Source: Symploca sp. SIO2E9 (GTDB lineage: Bacteria; Cyanobacteriota; Cyanobacteriia; Cyanobacteriales; Coleofasciculaceae). Taken from it: a DNA stretch of 64,000 nt. The translations under genes were made by a program, and so were the position numbers. The DNA is taken from contig JAAHGS010000019.1 in NCBI GenBank assembly GCA_010692645.1, forward strand, positions 1-64,000, written 5' to 3'. Position 1 is the first letter of the stretch; the number at the start of each line of letters is the position of its first letter. A model generated the notes under the pieces. That model was not told where the DNA came from, made no database searches, and saw only the letters and a list, made by a program, of their open reading frames with translations. This document shows, in pieces, positions 1 through 9,788 of the stretch.

Positions 1-215
1 TCCCTACTCCCTGCACCCTGCACCCTGCACCCTGCTCCCTATTCCCTACTCCCTATTCCCTACTCCCTACTCCCTACTCCCTGCTCCCTACTCCCTGCAC
101 CCTGCACCCTGCACCCTGCACCCTGCACCCTGCTCCCTGCTCCCTACTCCCTGCACCCTGCACCCTGCTCCCTGCTCCCTACTCCCTACTCCCTGCTCCC
201 TGCTCCCTGCTCCCT
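1..215. repeat. Heptanucleotide short tandem repeat (STRR) array, consensus YCCCTRC (TCCCTAC/TCCCTGC/ACCCTGC)
   Basis: About 30 consecutive 7-bp units visible directly. Confidence 0.95.
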
Positions 216-373
216 CTCCTTACCACCAGACTTATTCAGCAAACCCTAGTTAGACTAGAAATTGTCAAGAACTCTCAACTCTGCCTAAGGTAATTAGACC
301 CACTTGGCGTAGTAGGCAAGAAACCAACTCGGGAAGATTACCAGGGAGTTGAGTCAAAGCACATAAGCAAAAA

Positions 374-2401
374 ATGTTTATCAAGGACGGTTCAGGGATG
401 AGGGGATGGATGGAAGAATATAAACCACCTCAAGGTTCAACTAAAAAGCAGATGAGGCGCAAGCACAGAACTGTCACACCCTCCAAGTTCTGGCGTCTTG
501 CCGCCAGTTTGCTGATTTTGCAAGGGGTCCTTGTCGCCATTCCAGCTAGGGCACAGAATAAAGACCAAGACTCCCTGAGTTATGGCAAACTCTTGGAGGC
601 AGTAGAAGCTTGCAAAGTACCTGAAACCGAGGCGGGGACTGACTCAGATGCGCCGAAAACTGAGTGCAAAATAGACAAAATCGAAATTGACGAAAGTTCA
701 ATGATTGCCAAGGTATGGTTGGCAAATCAAGAAAAATCCGAACCTCCGCAGAAAGTGGATTTACTGGCTCAAAATTCCGAGCTTATAGAGCAGCTCCGCC
801 ACAGCAACATTGAACTGGAAGCTAAACACACAGCCGATAACTCCGCAGCCTTAGGGCTAGTGGCTAACTTATTTTTGCTCCTACTGCTGCTGGCGGGATT
901 GACATTGATCTTGCGTCGTTCTAGCAATAGCTCTGGACAAGCTCTAAACTTTGGCAAATCTCGCGCCCGGTTTCAGATGGAAGCTAAAACTGGCGTCATG
1001 TTCGACGATGTCGCTGGTATTGAAGAAGCTAAAGAGGAATTGCAAGAAGTTGTTACCTTCCTCAAACAACCAGAACGCTTTACGGCTATCGGTGCACGCA
1101 TTCCCAAGGGTGTTCTTTTAGTTGGTCCCCCTGGAACAGGAAAAACTCTCTTAGCAAAAGCAATCGCTGGCGAAGCTGCGGTACCTTTCTTTAGTATCTC
1201 TGGTTCAGAATTCGTGGAAATGTTCGTCGGTGTTGGGGCATCCCGTGTGCGTGATCTGTTTAGAAAAGCTAAGGAGAATGCTCCCTGCCTAATCTTCATA
1301 GATGAAATTGATGCCGTTGGACGTCAGCGAGGGGCAGGCATTGGTGGTGGTAATGATGAAAGAGAGCAAACCCTCAACCAGTTACTCACGGAAATGGATG
1401 GTTTTGAAGGGAACAACGGCATTATCATTATTGCCGCTACCAACCGACCAGATGTCCTCGATTCAGCATTATTGCGTCCTGGACGCTTTGATCGGCAAGT
1501 TATTGTTGATGCCCCTGACTTCAAAGGAAGGAAGAAAATACTAGATGTACACGCCCGCAACAAGAAGATTGGAGCCGAAGTTTCCCTAGAAGCGATCGCT
1601 AAGCGCACTCCTGGATTTACTGGCGCTGATTTGGCTAACCTCCTCAATGAAGCAGCAATCCTCACGGCTCGACGCCGCAAAGAGGCGATTACTATGCTCG
1701 AAATTAATGACGCCATTGACCGGGTTGTTGCTGGCATGGAAGGCACCCCACTAGTTGACAGCAAAAAAAAGCGATTGATTGCTTATCATGAAGTCGGGCA
1801 CGCGATTATCGGCACTCTACTACCTCACCACGAACCTGTGCAGAAAATTACCCTGATTCCTCGGGGACAAGCTCTTGGTCTGACTTGGTTTACCCCTAAT
1901 GAAGAGCAAGGTTTGATTACTAGAGCCCAAATTAAAGCTCTGATCACTGCAACTTTAGGTGGTAGAGCCGCAGAAGAGGAAATTTTTGGCGAGGGGGAAG
2001 TTACTACTGGTGCTAGTAATGATTTGCAAAGCGTTACTTCTTTGGCACGGCAGATGGTTACCCGTTTTGGTATGAGCGATTTGGGTCCATTGTCTTTAGA
2101 AGAGCAAGGAGGAGAAGTATTTCTCGGTGGCGGTTTTCACTCCAAGTCTGAATACTCAGAGCAGAGTGCAGCTCATATCGACTCACAAGTGCGTAAAATT
2201 GTCAAGCATTGCCACGAGGAAGCTCGTCGAATTATCCGCGAAAATCGTGAAGTCATAGACCAATTAGTAGAAATGTTGATTGATCAAGAAACAATTGACG
2301 GTGAAAAAGTAAGGCAAATCTTGGATGAATACAGAGTGTTACAGGGAGAAAAACTAGTCATTTCTGGTGCTATAGGAGTGGAGAATGAGGAATGGGTTTA
2401 G
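374..2401 (+). CDS. ftsH: ATP-dependent zinc metalloprotease FtsH
   Basis: AAA Walker A GPPGTGKT, Walker B, SRH region, HEVGHA zinc motif; N-terminal TM segments. True start may be the downstream Met at 452. Confidence 0.96.
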   Translation: MFIKDGSGMRGWMEEYKPPQGSTKKQMRRKHRTVTPSKFWRLAASLLILQGVLVAIPARAQNKDQDSLSYGKLLEAVEACKVPETEAGTDSDAPKTECKIDKIEIDESSMIAKVWLANQEKSEPPQKVDLLAQNSELIEQLRHSNIELEAKHTADNSAALGLVANLFLLLLLLAGLTLILRRSSNSSGQALNFGKSRARFQMEAKTGVMFDDVAGIEEAKEELQEVVTFLKQPERFTAIGARIPKGVLLVGPPGTGKTLLAKAIAGEAAVPFFSISGSEFVEMFVGVGASRVRDLFRKAKENAPCLIFIDEIDAVGRQRGAGIGGGNDEREQTLNQLLTEMDGFEGNNGIIIIAATNRPDVLDSALLRPGRFDRQVIVDAPDFKGRKKILDVHARNKKIGAEVSLEAIAKRTPGFTGADLANLLNEAAILTARRRKEAITMLEINDAIDRVVAGMEGTPLVDSKKKRLIAYHEVGHAIIGTLLPHHEPVQKITLIPRGQALGLTWFTPNEEQGLITRAQIKALITATLGGRAAEEEIFGEGEVTTGASNDLQSVTSLARQMVTRFGMSDLGPLSLEEQGGEVFLGGGFHSKSEYSEQSAAHIDSQVRKIVKHCHEEARRIIRENREVIDQLVEMLIDQETIDGEKVRQILDEYRVLQGEKLVISGAIGVENEEWV

Positions 2402-2451
2402 CTACCAATCCTCAATGACCATAATTTTGTGTAGAATATTTTGTTTCCCAA

Positions 2452-2841
2452 GTGATGCTGACTGAAATTTTTCCCTTTCAATTCAAGATTGATGCCACTC
2501 TAGTTGCTGGTACATCTCTATGGTCCTTGGCACTTTATTTGGGCTTCTCGCCCTTGAATCAATGGGTAATAGAACAACTTAACCGCTGGTTTAACTTTGC
2601 AGAGCGGTCGCTATATCTCTCAAATGAAGAATTTGAGAAAACGCGCAAAGCAAGGGAAGCTCAAAATGCCTTTTATGCCTCTCTTTGTAGTATTGTGCCT
2701 TTTTTAATTGTAGGAGGACTTTGCAACTACGGCGTAGAAATTAGTCTGGGTCGTAGTTGGGCAATTAGCATGGGTATCCTCGCCTGTACAAGTTGCGGTG
2801 TTTATGAATTGGGGCGTCGCCAAAGTCACTCTAATGATTAA
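2452..2841 (+). CDS. Small conserved membrane protein
   Basis: 129 aa ORF with hydrophobic segments, directly after ftsH. Confidence 0.6.
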   Translation: MMLTEIFPFQFKIDATLVAGTSLWSLALYLGFSPLNQWVIEQLNRWFNFAERSLYLSNEEFEKTRKAREAQNAFYASLCSIVPFLIVGGLCNYGVEISLGRSWAISMGILACTSCGVYELGRRQSHSND

Positions 2842-2899
2842 AGCTGAAAATAATAAGTAATAAATTCAGTACCAAACTTAACTTATTACTTATTACTTA

Positions 2900-5029
2900 T
2901 TACTTATTACTTACTATTACTGGCTGTGTTCTTTTAGCCATGGGAGGCGTCACTTTCTCAGAGCGACTTAAACCAGCATTTAGGGCATAGTTTCTAGCCA
3001 ACAGCTTCAGCCAAAGAGCTGGATAGTGTTTTTCCACCCAAGGTTTTATATTCTCAATCAAACTAGGAAACCAACCCCTGAACAACCAACTAACTAAGGC
3101 CTCAACTGTGAAACCCAAGTAAATCCCAATCCAGCGCACAAAATCCTTGGCACCAGCCATTTCCCAAATCCAGAGTATTAGAGTGGGGTTCTGCCTAGCT
3201 GCTTTTAGGGCTAGTTGGTTGAAGGTTAACCAGTTGGTACGGTCTTTAATAAAAGTATCTGCCACTATTGGCGCTTCATCTGCCAACAGTCCGAAAAAAG
3301 TATTGAGTATGGAATTAATTCGCTGAGGCGGTAGATGACTACCAGTGGGTACCATCATCCCCTTGGAAAATAGCCAGGTGACAGCAACGTTGCTTTGATA
3401 GGCGCGAATTTGGTTTAAATCCTTAGCACTTAAGAGATTATGCCGCAGGGCTGTGTTCAATAAATCAGTTAAGCGGTAAAGGTTACGCACCAGAGAACCA
3501 AAACCCGTGAAGATTAGGGGTGACTGAAGGGAAGCCGCATCACCAATAGCAATTATGCGCTCAAAAGCGACTGTGCGATCGCTACTGTCGGCACTAAAAT
3601 GCCCTGGAATATAACCAAAGGTTGCCTTCTTCCACTCCAGCTTTTCCAAATCACACCGACGGTACTCCGGCAAAATAGTAAAAAAATCTTCGTACATCTC
3701 TAGCAATGAGCCAGGATTTTGGGGATTAAGCTGATGGTAATGGAACAGATAGATTGTCAGGTCCTCATCTGCACCAGGGAACAACTCCCAAATCAACTGA
3801 CGCCCACGGGAGATATCTCCGTGACTATTAAGAACATCACCATAATCAGAATCCCAAACCCCTGCTTCAAAGCCCTTGGCAATTACAGCACCTACTGTGG
3901 GGCAGACACTATCAAAAGCCCTTATTTGATTGAGTTGCAAGGCAATTGGTGAGGCACTTCCCATCGCATCCACCAACAGCCGCCCACTGGCTTGTCGATG
4001 AGATTGGCTTGGCAGGTGTCGGAGACTAACTACAATTTGCTCTGGTTCAATATCTGCTCTGATAAACTCCGTCTCATCCCAGATTTCTCCACCAGCTTTT
4101 TTTAACTTTTCTCCACAGAGCTTAAGGAATTTCTCAGAATCTAGGGCTATATTGAGTACCGTCGGCGTATGCAAGACTGCTGCTTGCAAATGGGGAGGGT
4201 TATTACCGTCAAAGAATTTATTAAAGCCATCAATGTATTCTCTGGAAATAATGCTTTCAAACTCAGCTTGGGTAAATAAACCCAAATCAATCAAGCATTG
4301 GAATTCATCCCGTGCAATATTCCACTCTCGATTCATCCGTCCAAAAGATAGTCGCTCAATTAGTAGCACCCGATAGCCCAACTGTGCCATAACTGCAGCG
4401 TGAATTACACCTAAGGCACCGCCAATATAAATTAAGTCGTAAGTAGAAGAGCGGGAAGATAAAGAGTTAAAGTCCCCCTCTGCATCAGAGTTCCTGGGTA
4501 CAAGACCTCCTCTACTAAATACTACCTGTTTGGGCTGCTGAGGATTGCGAACACCCTCGCGCCAACGCTTCTCCCACCAGTAGACACGGTTGAGGTCATA
4601 CTCACCTTTGGGCATTTTTTGGAAGAAATGTACAGTTTTTGGATAATAGGGAGCTAAGGCTTCAAAAATCGATTGTTTAGACAAATCCACAACTGGCAGT
4701 TCCGGATATTGATAGGGGAATTGATTTCGCAATTCCTGTTCGAACTGTTGCAGAATTTGGCTCTCACTAGTGATAGACTTATTTGCCCAGCGAAATACTT
4801 TCAGGTATGTAGTTCGCTGTACTGACCAGACAAAAATCGATATCTCCGGAATTGAGGCAGCAACGGATGAATGATTGCTATTGATCTTAAGCTTGCTGTC
4901 GAATTGCAAGCGGATGCCGTCAGGGGTGATAATTTTCTTCCCTAACTGAGGTTTCCATTGTTGTTGTAACCAAAGGCGGACGCTTTCTGTATCAGGTGTA
5001 GGTACTTCTATGTAGCAAATTTCTTTCAT
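2900..5029 (-). CDS. FAD-dependent oxidoreductase, CruA/CruP-type lycopene cyclase family
   Basis: Dinucleotide-binding motif (DLIYIGGALGVIHAAVMAQLGYRVLLIER), MNREWNIARDEFQ motif typical of CruA/CruP; 709 aa. Confidence 0.75.
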   Translation of the reverse strand: MKEICYIEVPTPDTESVRLWLQQQWKPQLGKKIITPDGIRLQFDSKLKINSNHSSVAASIPEISIFVWSVQRTTYLKVFRWANKSITSESQILQQFEQELRNQFPYQYPELPVVDLSKQSIFEALAPYYPKTVHFFQKMPKGEYDLNRVYWWEKRWREGVRNPQQPKQVVFSRGGLVPRNSDAEGDFNSLSSRSSTYDLIYIGGALGVIHAAVMAQLGYRVLLIERLSFGRMNREWNIARDEFQCLIDLGLFTQAEFESIISREYIDGFNKFFDGNNPPHLQAAVLHTPTVLNIALDSEKFLKLCGEKLKKAGGEIWDETEFIRADIEPEQIVVSLRHLPSQSHRQASGRLLVDAMGSASPIALQLNQIRAFDSVCPTVGAVIAKGFEAGVWDSDYGDVLNSHGDISRGRQLIWELFPGADEDLTIYLFHYHQLNPQNPGSLLEMYEDFFTILPEYRRCDLEKLEWKKATFGYIPGHFSADSSDRTVAFERIIAIGDAASLQSPLIFTGFGSLVRNLYRLTDLLNTALRHNLLSAKDLNQIRAYQSNVAVTWLFSKGMMVPTGSHLPPQRINSILNTFFGLLADEAPIVADTFIKDRTNWLTFNQLALKAARQNPTLILWIWEMAGAKDFVRWIGIYLGFTVEALVSWLFRGWFPSLIENIKPWVEKHYPALWLKLLARNYALNAGLSRSEKVTPPMAKRTQPVIVSNK

Positions 5030-5186
5030 TGTGGTGATTTTCAGTGATGAATCAATTTAACCAAGACAGAGATAACAAAGGGGAAAATGCGTTAAACTGC
5101 CGGGTAAGGGCTTTTTTAAGATTAGAAAAGAAAATTTACTTTTCTTTGGTTTTTGATAAGGTTATGGGTGCAATTGTTAACTAATC

Positions 5187-5420
5187 ATGAATTATCCCAT
5201 CCCAGTTAGTCCTCAAGAAATTGTGGCACTACGCCAACAACCTGTAAATGAGGAGTTAGTAGCTTCAGCAATTGCTGGTGTTATTCAGGTTGCTCGTTCT
5301 CAGGGACAGTCCCTCGACGATTTAACTGCCGAAGTCCTAGCAGAGGATAGTTTGCTTGATCACTCGCAAAGGCGTTGGCTTAGTAATATTGTCATCCAAA
5401 CCTGGGAGAGTTGGCCTTGA
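5187..5420 (+). CDS. Small conserved hypothetical protein
   Basis: 77 aa ORF in own intergenic space. Confidence 0.55.
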   Translation: MNYPIPVSPQEIVALRQQPVNEELVASAIAGVIQVARSQGQSLDDLTAEVLAEDSLLDHSQRRWLSNIVIQTWESWP

Positions 5421-5445
5421 TCATGGAGAGCAGGGGAAGAAGATT

Positions 5446-6315
5446 TTAACTGGCAACTGGTGGGTTATTTCTGCCAACCTGAACTAAGTGCCGCTCTAGC
5501 CAATCTTCCAGGTCTGCTAACATTTGTTGATAATTGAGGTCATTGTGGATCTCGTGATATACTTGAGGGTATTCTCGTTTCTCCTTGTCTGAAAAAGTAA
5601 CCTCCTTGAAGAAATTTCTGCTTCCTGTAGGGAGGGTGACTTGATCGGCACCGCCTTGCAAAATCAGTAATGGTGTCCGCAAATCAGCTGCGTGCAGATG
5701 AACCCAGTCAACTGTTGCGAAAAATTCTGTGACTAGGCGTGCAGTCCCTTGCCTATGTCGCAGTGGATCTTGTGCGTAGGCAATTATTACTTTCGGATCG
5801 CGAGAACTCAAACTTAAATCTATACCAGTGTTAAGCGTAAAGCGCGGACACAACCGTGATAGAATTCGACCCAAACTTAACTTCAGAGGTGGAACTCCCA
5901 CCGCTCCTAGCGCTGGTGCTAGGGTGATCACACCTTGTTCGGGAGCATTGGTTCTGATGAGATATTCTAAGGCAATCACCCCGCCCAGACTATGACCGAG
6001 TACAAAGCGCCGACAGCAAGGCTCTTGTGCCTCTATCATTTCTAGGAAAGCCTGTAGGTCTTCTCTGAAATCTGCCCAAGAGCTTATATACCCCCGTTGA
6101 CCTGCTGAGCGTCCATGACCCCGTAGGTCAAATCCATAGATTGCATAGTTACGGGGCACAAGGTACTCTACTATATTACCAAACAAACCGCTGTGAGCGC
6201 CGAGTCCGTGCACAATCGCTAGAACTGCGCGCGGTTTCCCTGGCGGATGCCAGCTTTGGTAGAAAAGATTGATTCCCCTGGCACCCTTGAAAGTACCCTC
6301 GCGGCGTTGTATCAT
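5446..6315 (-). CDS. Alpha/beta hydrolase (monoacylglycerol lipase / lysophospholipase-like)
   Basis: GHSLGG nucleophile elbow, DLRGHGRS motif, C-terminal HEI-H region. Confidence 0.9.
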   Translation of the reverse strand: MIQRREGTFKGARGINLFYQSWHPPGKPRAVLAIVHGLGAHSGLFGNIVEYLVPRNYAIYGFDLRGHGRSAGQRGYISSWADFREDLQAFLEMIEAQEPCCRRFVLGHSLGGVIALEYLIRTNAPEQGVITLAPALGAVGVPPLKLSLGRILSRLCPRFTLNTGIDLSLSSRDPKVIIAYAQDPLRHRQGTARLVTEFFATVDWVHLHAADLRTPLLILQGGADQVTLPTGSRNFFKEVTFSDKEKREYPQVYHEIHNDLNYQQMLADLEDWLERHLVQVGRNNPPVAS

Positions 6316-6750
6316 TATTTACCCACTCCTGGTGCTAGCTGAGTTGCCAGGAAAACCCTACTACTATACTCTAGGTGATGCCCGCACCCTCTATAATCAG
6401 GGTTGGAAACGCTACATCCTGCGCCTGTCAGGAGGTGTAATTCCCCTAGAGCGTTTGTGGAAAGAAGAGTTTGCTATAGAGCTCCCGTCTTCGCAAACGA
6501 AAACAGTGATGTAGATAGAAAGCAATTACGGTGGCATATCTCAAAGATGCTTAGGAGGGGAGTATGTCACTAGCTAAGGGCACTAATCGTCTGATTTTAG
6601 GTTGGATATTTCAGTAATAAGAGGATGCAGGACTATTTATTGCTTAATCACAACACAATAATAATATTCTTTAATCGTGTGTTATCACAAAACTAAGCTA
6701 AACTTAAAGTATGTAAAATTCAGAGAATGGTAAATATCTAGAGGCAACAA

Positions 6751-6960
6751 ATGCTAGAAAGGGATGACTACCTCAGGTTTCGATTACCTGAGGCACTTAA
6801 GGAGAGATTTAAACTGTTTTGCTACCTCAAGGGCATAACAATGTCGGATACTGTCAGGGAATTGATTGAGGAGGTTCTCAGAAACGAAGACTTAGAAAAA
6901 CTCTTGCAGGAAAAGCTCCTACAGGAAAAGCTCAAAAACAATATCACAGAAGATGAGTAG
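6751..6960 (+). CDS. Small ribbon-helix-helix-like protein
   Basis: RFRLPEALKERFKLFCYLKGITMSDTVRELIEEVL resembles a ribbon-helix-helix fold. Confidence 0.55.
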   Translation: MLERDDYLRFRLPEALKERFKLFCYLKGITMSDTVRELIEEVLRNEDLEKLLQEKLLQEKLKNNITEDE

Positions 6961-6977
6961 ACTACCAAACTACTGAA

Positions 6978-7020
6978 ATTCTCCCCCGCTAACCTTATGG
7001 GTATAACGGGGGATTCCTAA
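6978..7020 (-). repeat. IS200/IS605-type end hairpin relic
   Basis: TTCTCCCCCGCTAACCTTATGGGTATAACGGGGGATTCCTAAA; same arrangement as the hairpins at 27421 and 29650. Confidence 0.5.
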
Positions 7021-7140
7021 ATTTCAGGATTTTAGGTTGGGATGGACCTGTGCTTGCGTTAAAACGACGAGGAGAGTCCATCCCAGATTTTCTCTGTGGC
7101 ACTGTCACTACTAGTTTTTCGAGAATAATAATCATTTCGT

Positions 7141-9393
7141 TTAAAAACGTTTGCTGAATTGAGTTTTAAGATCATCCAATGTCGCTGACTTCTGCTTCTT
7201 ACTAATAGTCTTTCTAGGACCACGCTCAGGATTTGCCTGCTCTGGTGCTCGCATTGATAAACCAATACGCTTTAATTTGTGATCAACTGAGAGTACCCTT
7301 ACCTTAACCACCTGCCCCACTTTGACAACTTGTTTAGGATCCTTAACAAAGTGATCTGCTAATTGTGAGATATGCACCAGTCCATCCTGATGCACACCGA
7401 CATCAACAAAAGCTCCAAAGTTGGCAACATTGGTTACAATTCCTTCCAATTCCATACCTTCAGCCAAATCGGTAATTTCCTTAACCCCTTCTTTAAAGGT
7501 GGCATACTGAAACTGAGCTCTTGGGTCTCTTCCCGGCTTTTCCAATTCGCTGATAATATCTTGTAGTGTGGGCAAGCCAACAGTATCGGTAACGTATTTT
7601 TTAAGGTCAATGGACTTCAAGCTATCTGCCCCTTGAGTTATTTTCGCCAAGGGTAAATTTAAATCAGAGGCAATTGCTTTCACCACCTCATAACTCTCTG
7701 GATGCACAGCGGTATTATCCAAGGAATTATCGCCATTACGAATACGCAGAAAACCAGCCGCCTGTTCAAAGGCCTTGGGTCCCAATTTAGCTACTTTCAA
7801 GAGTTGCCGACGATTACTAAATGCTCCCTGTTGATTGCGATAGGTGACGATATTTTTAGCGACTGTGGGCGTTAATCCAGAAACAAAGGTTAGGAGTTCT
7901 TTGGAAGCAGTATTCAAGTCAACGCCGACATAATTTACACAACTCTCTACTGTCTCATCTAGTTTCTTTTTGAGTAATTTTTGGTCTACATCATGCTGAT
8001 ACTGTCCTACACCAATAGACTTAGGATCAATCTTAACTAATTCAGCCAAAGGGTCTTGCAAACGTCGTCCAATACTAATTGCCCCACGTACTGTTAAATC
8101 TAAATCTGGAAATTCTTCCCGCGCCACATCACTGGCTGAATAAATCGAGGCTCCAGACTCATTAACCATAACTTTAATTGGTTTAGCTTCGATGGTTTTG
8201 AGAACTTCAGAGATAAATTCATCTGTTTCACGGGAAGCTGTACCATTACCGATCGCAATCAGTTCAATGTTGTATTTGACAATTAGATTCTTAATAGTTT
8301 CAGCAGCTTTTTGACGCTGCGCTTCGGCTTGATGGGGAAAGATGGCCTGATATTCCAAAAATTTTGCAGTCTCATCCATAACTGCGACTTTGCAACCAGT
8401 CCGAAATCCAGGATCAATTGCCAAAGTTGGCTTCATGCCAGCAGGAGGAGATAGCAATAACTCGCGCAGATTAGTTTCAAAGGTTTTAATCGACTCCAAA
8501 TCAGCATCAGCTTTTCTGGAGGAGCGCACTTCACTAATTAGAGAATTTTTAATCAGACGATTGAAACCGTCTTTAAGCATCTTCTGATAAAATTCTCGTA
8601 CCTCTCGAACTTTTGCCCTTATTTGCTCAGATTCTAGATAGGATAAAACCATTTCCTCATCAAAGGAAAGTTCAAAACTCAATACTCCCTCACTCTCCCC
8701 CCGCAGCAGTGCTAACATATTGTGCGGCGCAATATTTTTGACAGGGATTTGGAAGTCCCGGTACATTTCAAACTTAGTGGTGCCTTCAGGATAATCTTTT
8801 TTCACCCGCGAGATAAATACTCCCTCTTGCATCAAGTAATCTCGTAGATATGCTCGCAATTGGGCCTGCTCTGACACTTCTTCTGCCAAAATATCAGAGG
8901 CACCTTGGAGGGCTTCCTCGCTAGTCTTAACCCCCTTCTCCTCAGAAATGTACTTTGTTGCCTCCTGCTGGAAGGATGTGGGTGTCGCTGTGGGAATATT
9001 GAGGGACTTAATCCACTCTGCTAATGGTTCTAAGCCCTTTTCTCTGGCAATAGTTGCTCTAGTACGTCGTTTAGGTTTGTAGGGAAGGTAGAGGTCTTCG
9101 AGTTCAGTTTTTTGCAGACAGCCCTCAATCTTAGCTCTTAGTTCCTCTGTTAGTTTACCTTGAGAAGCGATCGCCTCCAAAATCACAGCCTTTCTTTCTT
9201 CTAATTCAGTGAGATAAGTAAATCTTTCAAACAGGTTCCGTAGTTGGATTTCGTCAAGGGAGCCAGTGCGTTCTTTACGATAACGCGCAATGAAGGGAAT
9301 AGTTGCTCCTTGGTCAAAAAGTTCGAGGGCACTGTGTACCTGCCAGGGATTGAGGGTAAGTTCTTGAGCTAGTGTTTGAGGAATGTTCAGCAT
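7141..9393 (-). CDS. tex: Tex family RNA-binding transcription accessory protein (S1 domain)
   Basis: YqgF-like/HhH core plus C-terminal S1 domain (GMELEGIVTNVANFGAFVDVGVHQDGLVHISQL). Confidence 0.95.
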   Translation of the reverse strand: MLNIPQTLAQELTLNPWQVHSALELFDQGATIPFIARYRKERTGSLDEIQLRNLFERFTYLTELEERKAVILEAIASQGKLTEELRAKIEGCLQKTELEDLYLPYKPKRRTRATIAREKGLEPLAEWIKSLNIPTATPTSFQQEATKYISEEKGVKTSEEALQGASDILAEEVSEQAQLRAYLRDYLMQEGVFISRVKKDYPEGTTKFEMYRDFQIPVKNIAPHNMLALLRGESEGVLSFELSFDEEMVLSYLESEQIRAKVREVREFYQKMLKDGFNRLIKNSLISEVRSSRKADADLESIKTFETNLRELLLSPPAGMKPTLAIDPGFRTGCKVAVMDETAKFLEYQAIFPHQAEAQRQKAAETIKNLIVKYNIELIAIGNGTASRETDEFISEVLKTIEAKPIKVMVNESGASIYSASDVAREEFPDLDLTVRGAISIGRRLQDPLAELVKIDPKSIGVGQYQHDVDQKLLKKKLDETVESCVNYVGVDLNTASKELLTFVSGLTPTVAKNIVTYRNQQGAFSNRRQLLKVAKLGPKAFEQAAGFLRIRNGDNSLDNTAVHPESYEVVKAIASDLNLPLAKITQGADSLKSIDLKKYVTDTVGLPTLQDIISELEKPGRDPRAQFQYATFKEGVKEITDLAEGMELEGIVTNVANFGAFVDVGVHQDGLVHISQLADHFVKDPKQVVKVGQVVKVRVLSVDHKLKRIGLSMRAPEQANPERGPRKTISKKQKSATLDDLKTQFSKRF

Positions 9394-9450
9394 TGGGAGT
9401 TTATTGGCTCACATGTTTGAGTAATCTTGAGATTTTCCTGAGGATGCTAA

Positions 9451-9578
9451 TAAGCTGTTACGCATTTAAATCATCTATTTATTTGATATTAGTTAATGCT
9501 CCAAACTCTTGTGCCATCACGCCTCCTGCCTCCTCCCTCCTGCCTTGCTGTTGTGCATTTTTAATACACAACAGCTTA
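9451..9578. mobile_element. MITE-like element, family A (TAAGCTGTTACGCATT...AATACACAACAGCTTA)
   Basis: Imperfect terminal inverted repeats flanked by TA; three other copies in window. Confidence 0.7.
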
Positions 9579-9788
9579 CCTGTACACAATTGTGAAAACA
9601 ACTACGGTAGATTAAGAGCATAAGACAAAAGCTCGCATATTAGTTCAAAATTATAGAAGGTTAAAACCAACGTGCTTACCATCTGGGAACGCAAACAGCC
9701 ATAGGAGTGTCAAAGCTCAACACCAAATCCAGCTTAGGCTTGTCTTTGATATCAATTCGACTTCAGCACCAGCTAAAGAATTTGAGCC

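Noticed and set aside
1-215. CRISPR-like or telomere-like array
   Set aside because: Pure 7-bp STRR without spacers, a common cyanobacterial repeat type
973-1764. Minus-strand ORFs within ftsH
   Set aside because: Antisense to a clear ftsH coding sequence; no start/RBS support
6269-6514. 81-aa ORF overlapping the alpha/beta hydrolase start
   Set aside because: Partly antisense to the hydrolase gene and without recognisable motif; could hide a short real gene fragment but unsupported
9372-9623. 83-aa ORF over MITE family A
   Set aside because: Translation of the MITE and its CCTCC repeats
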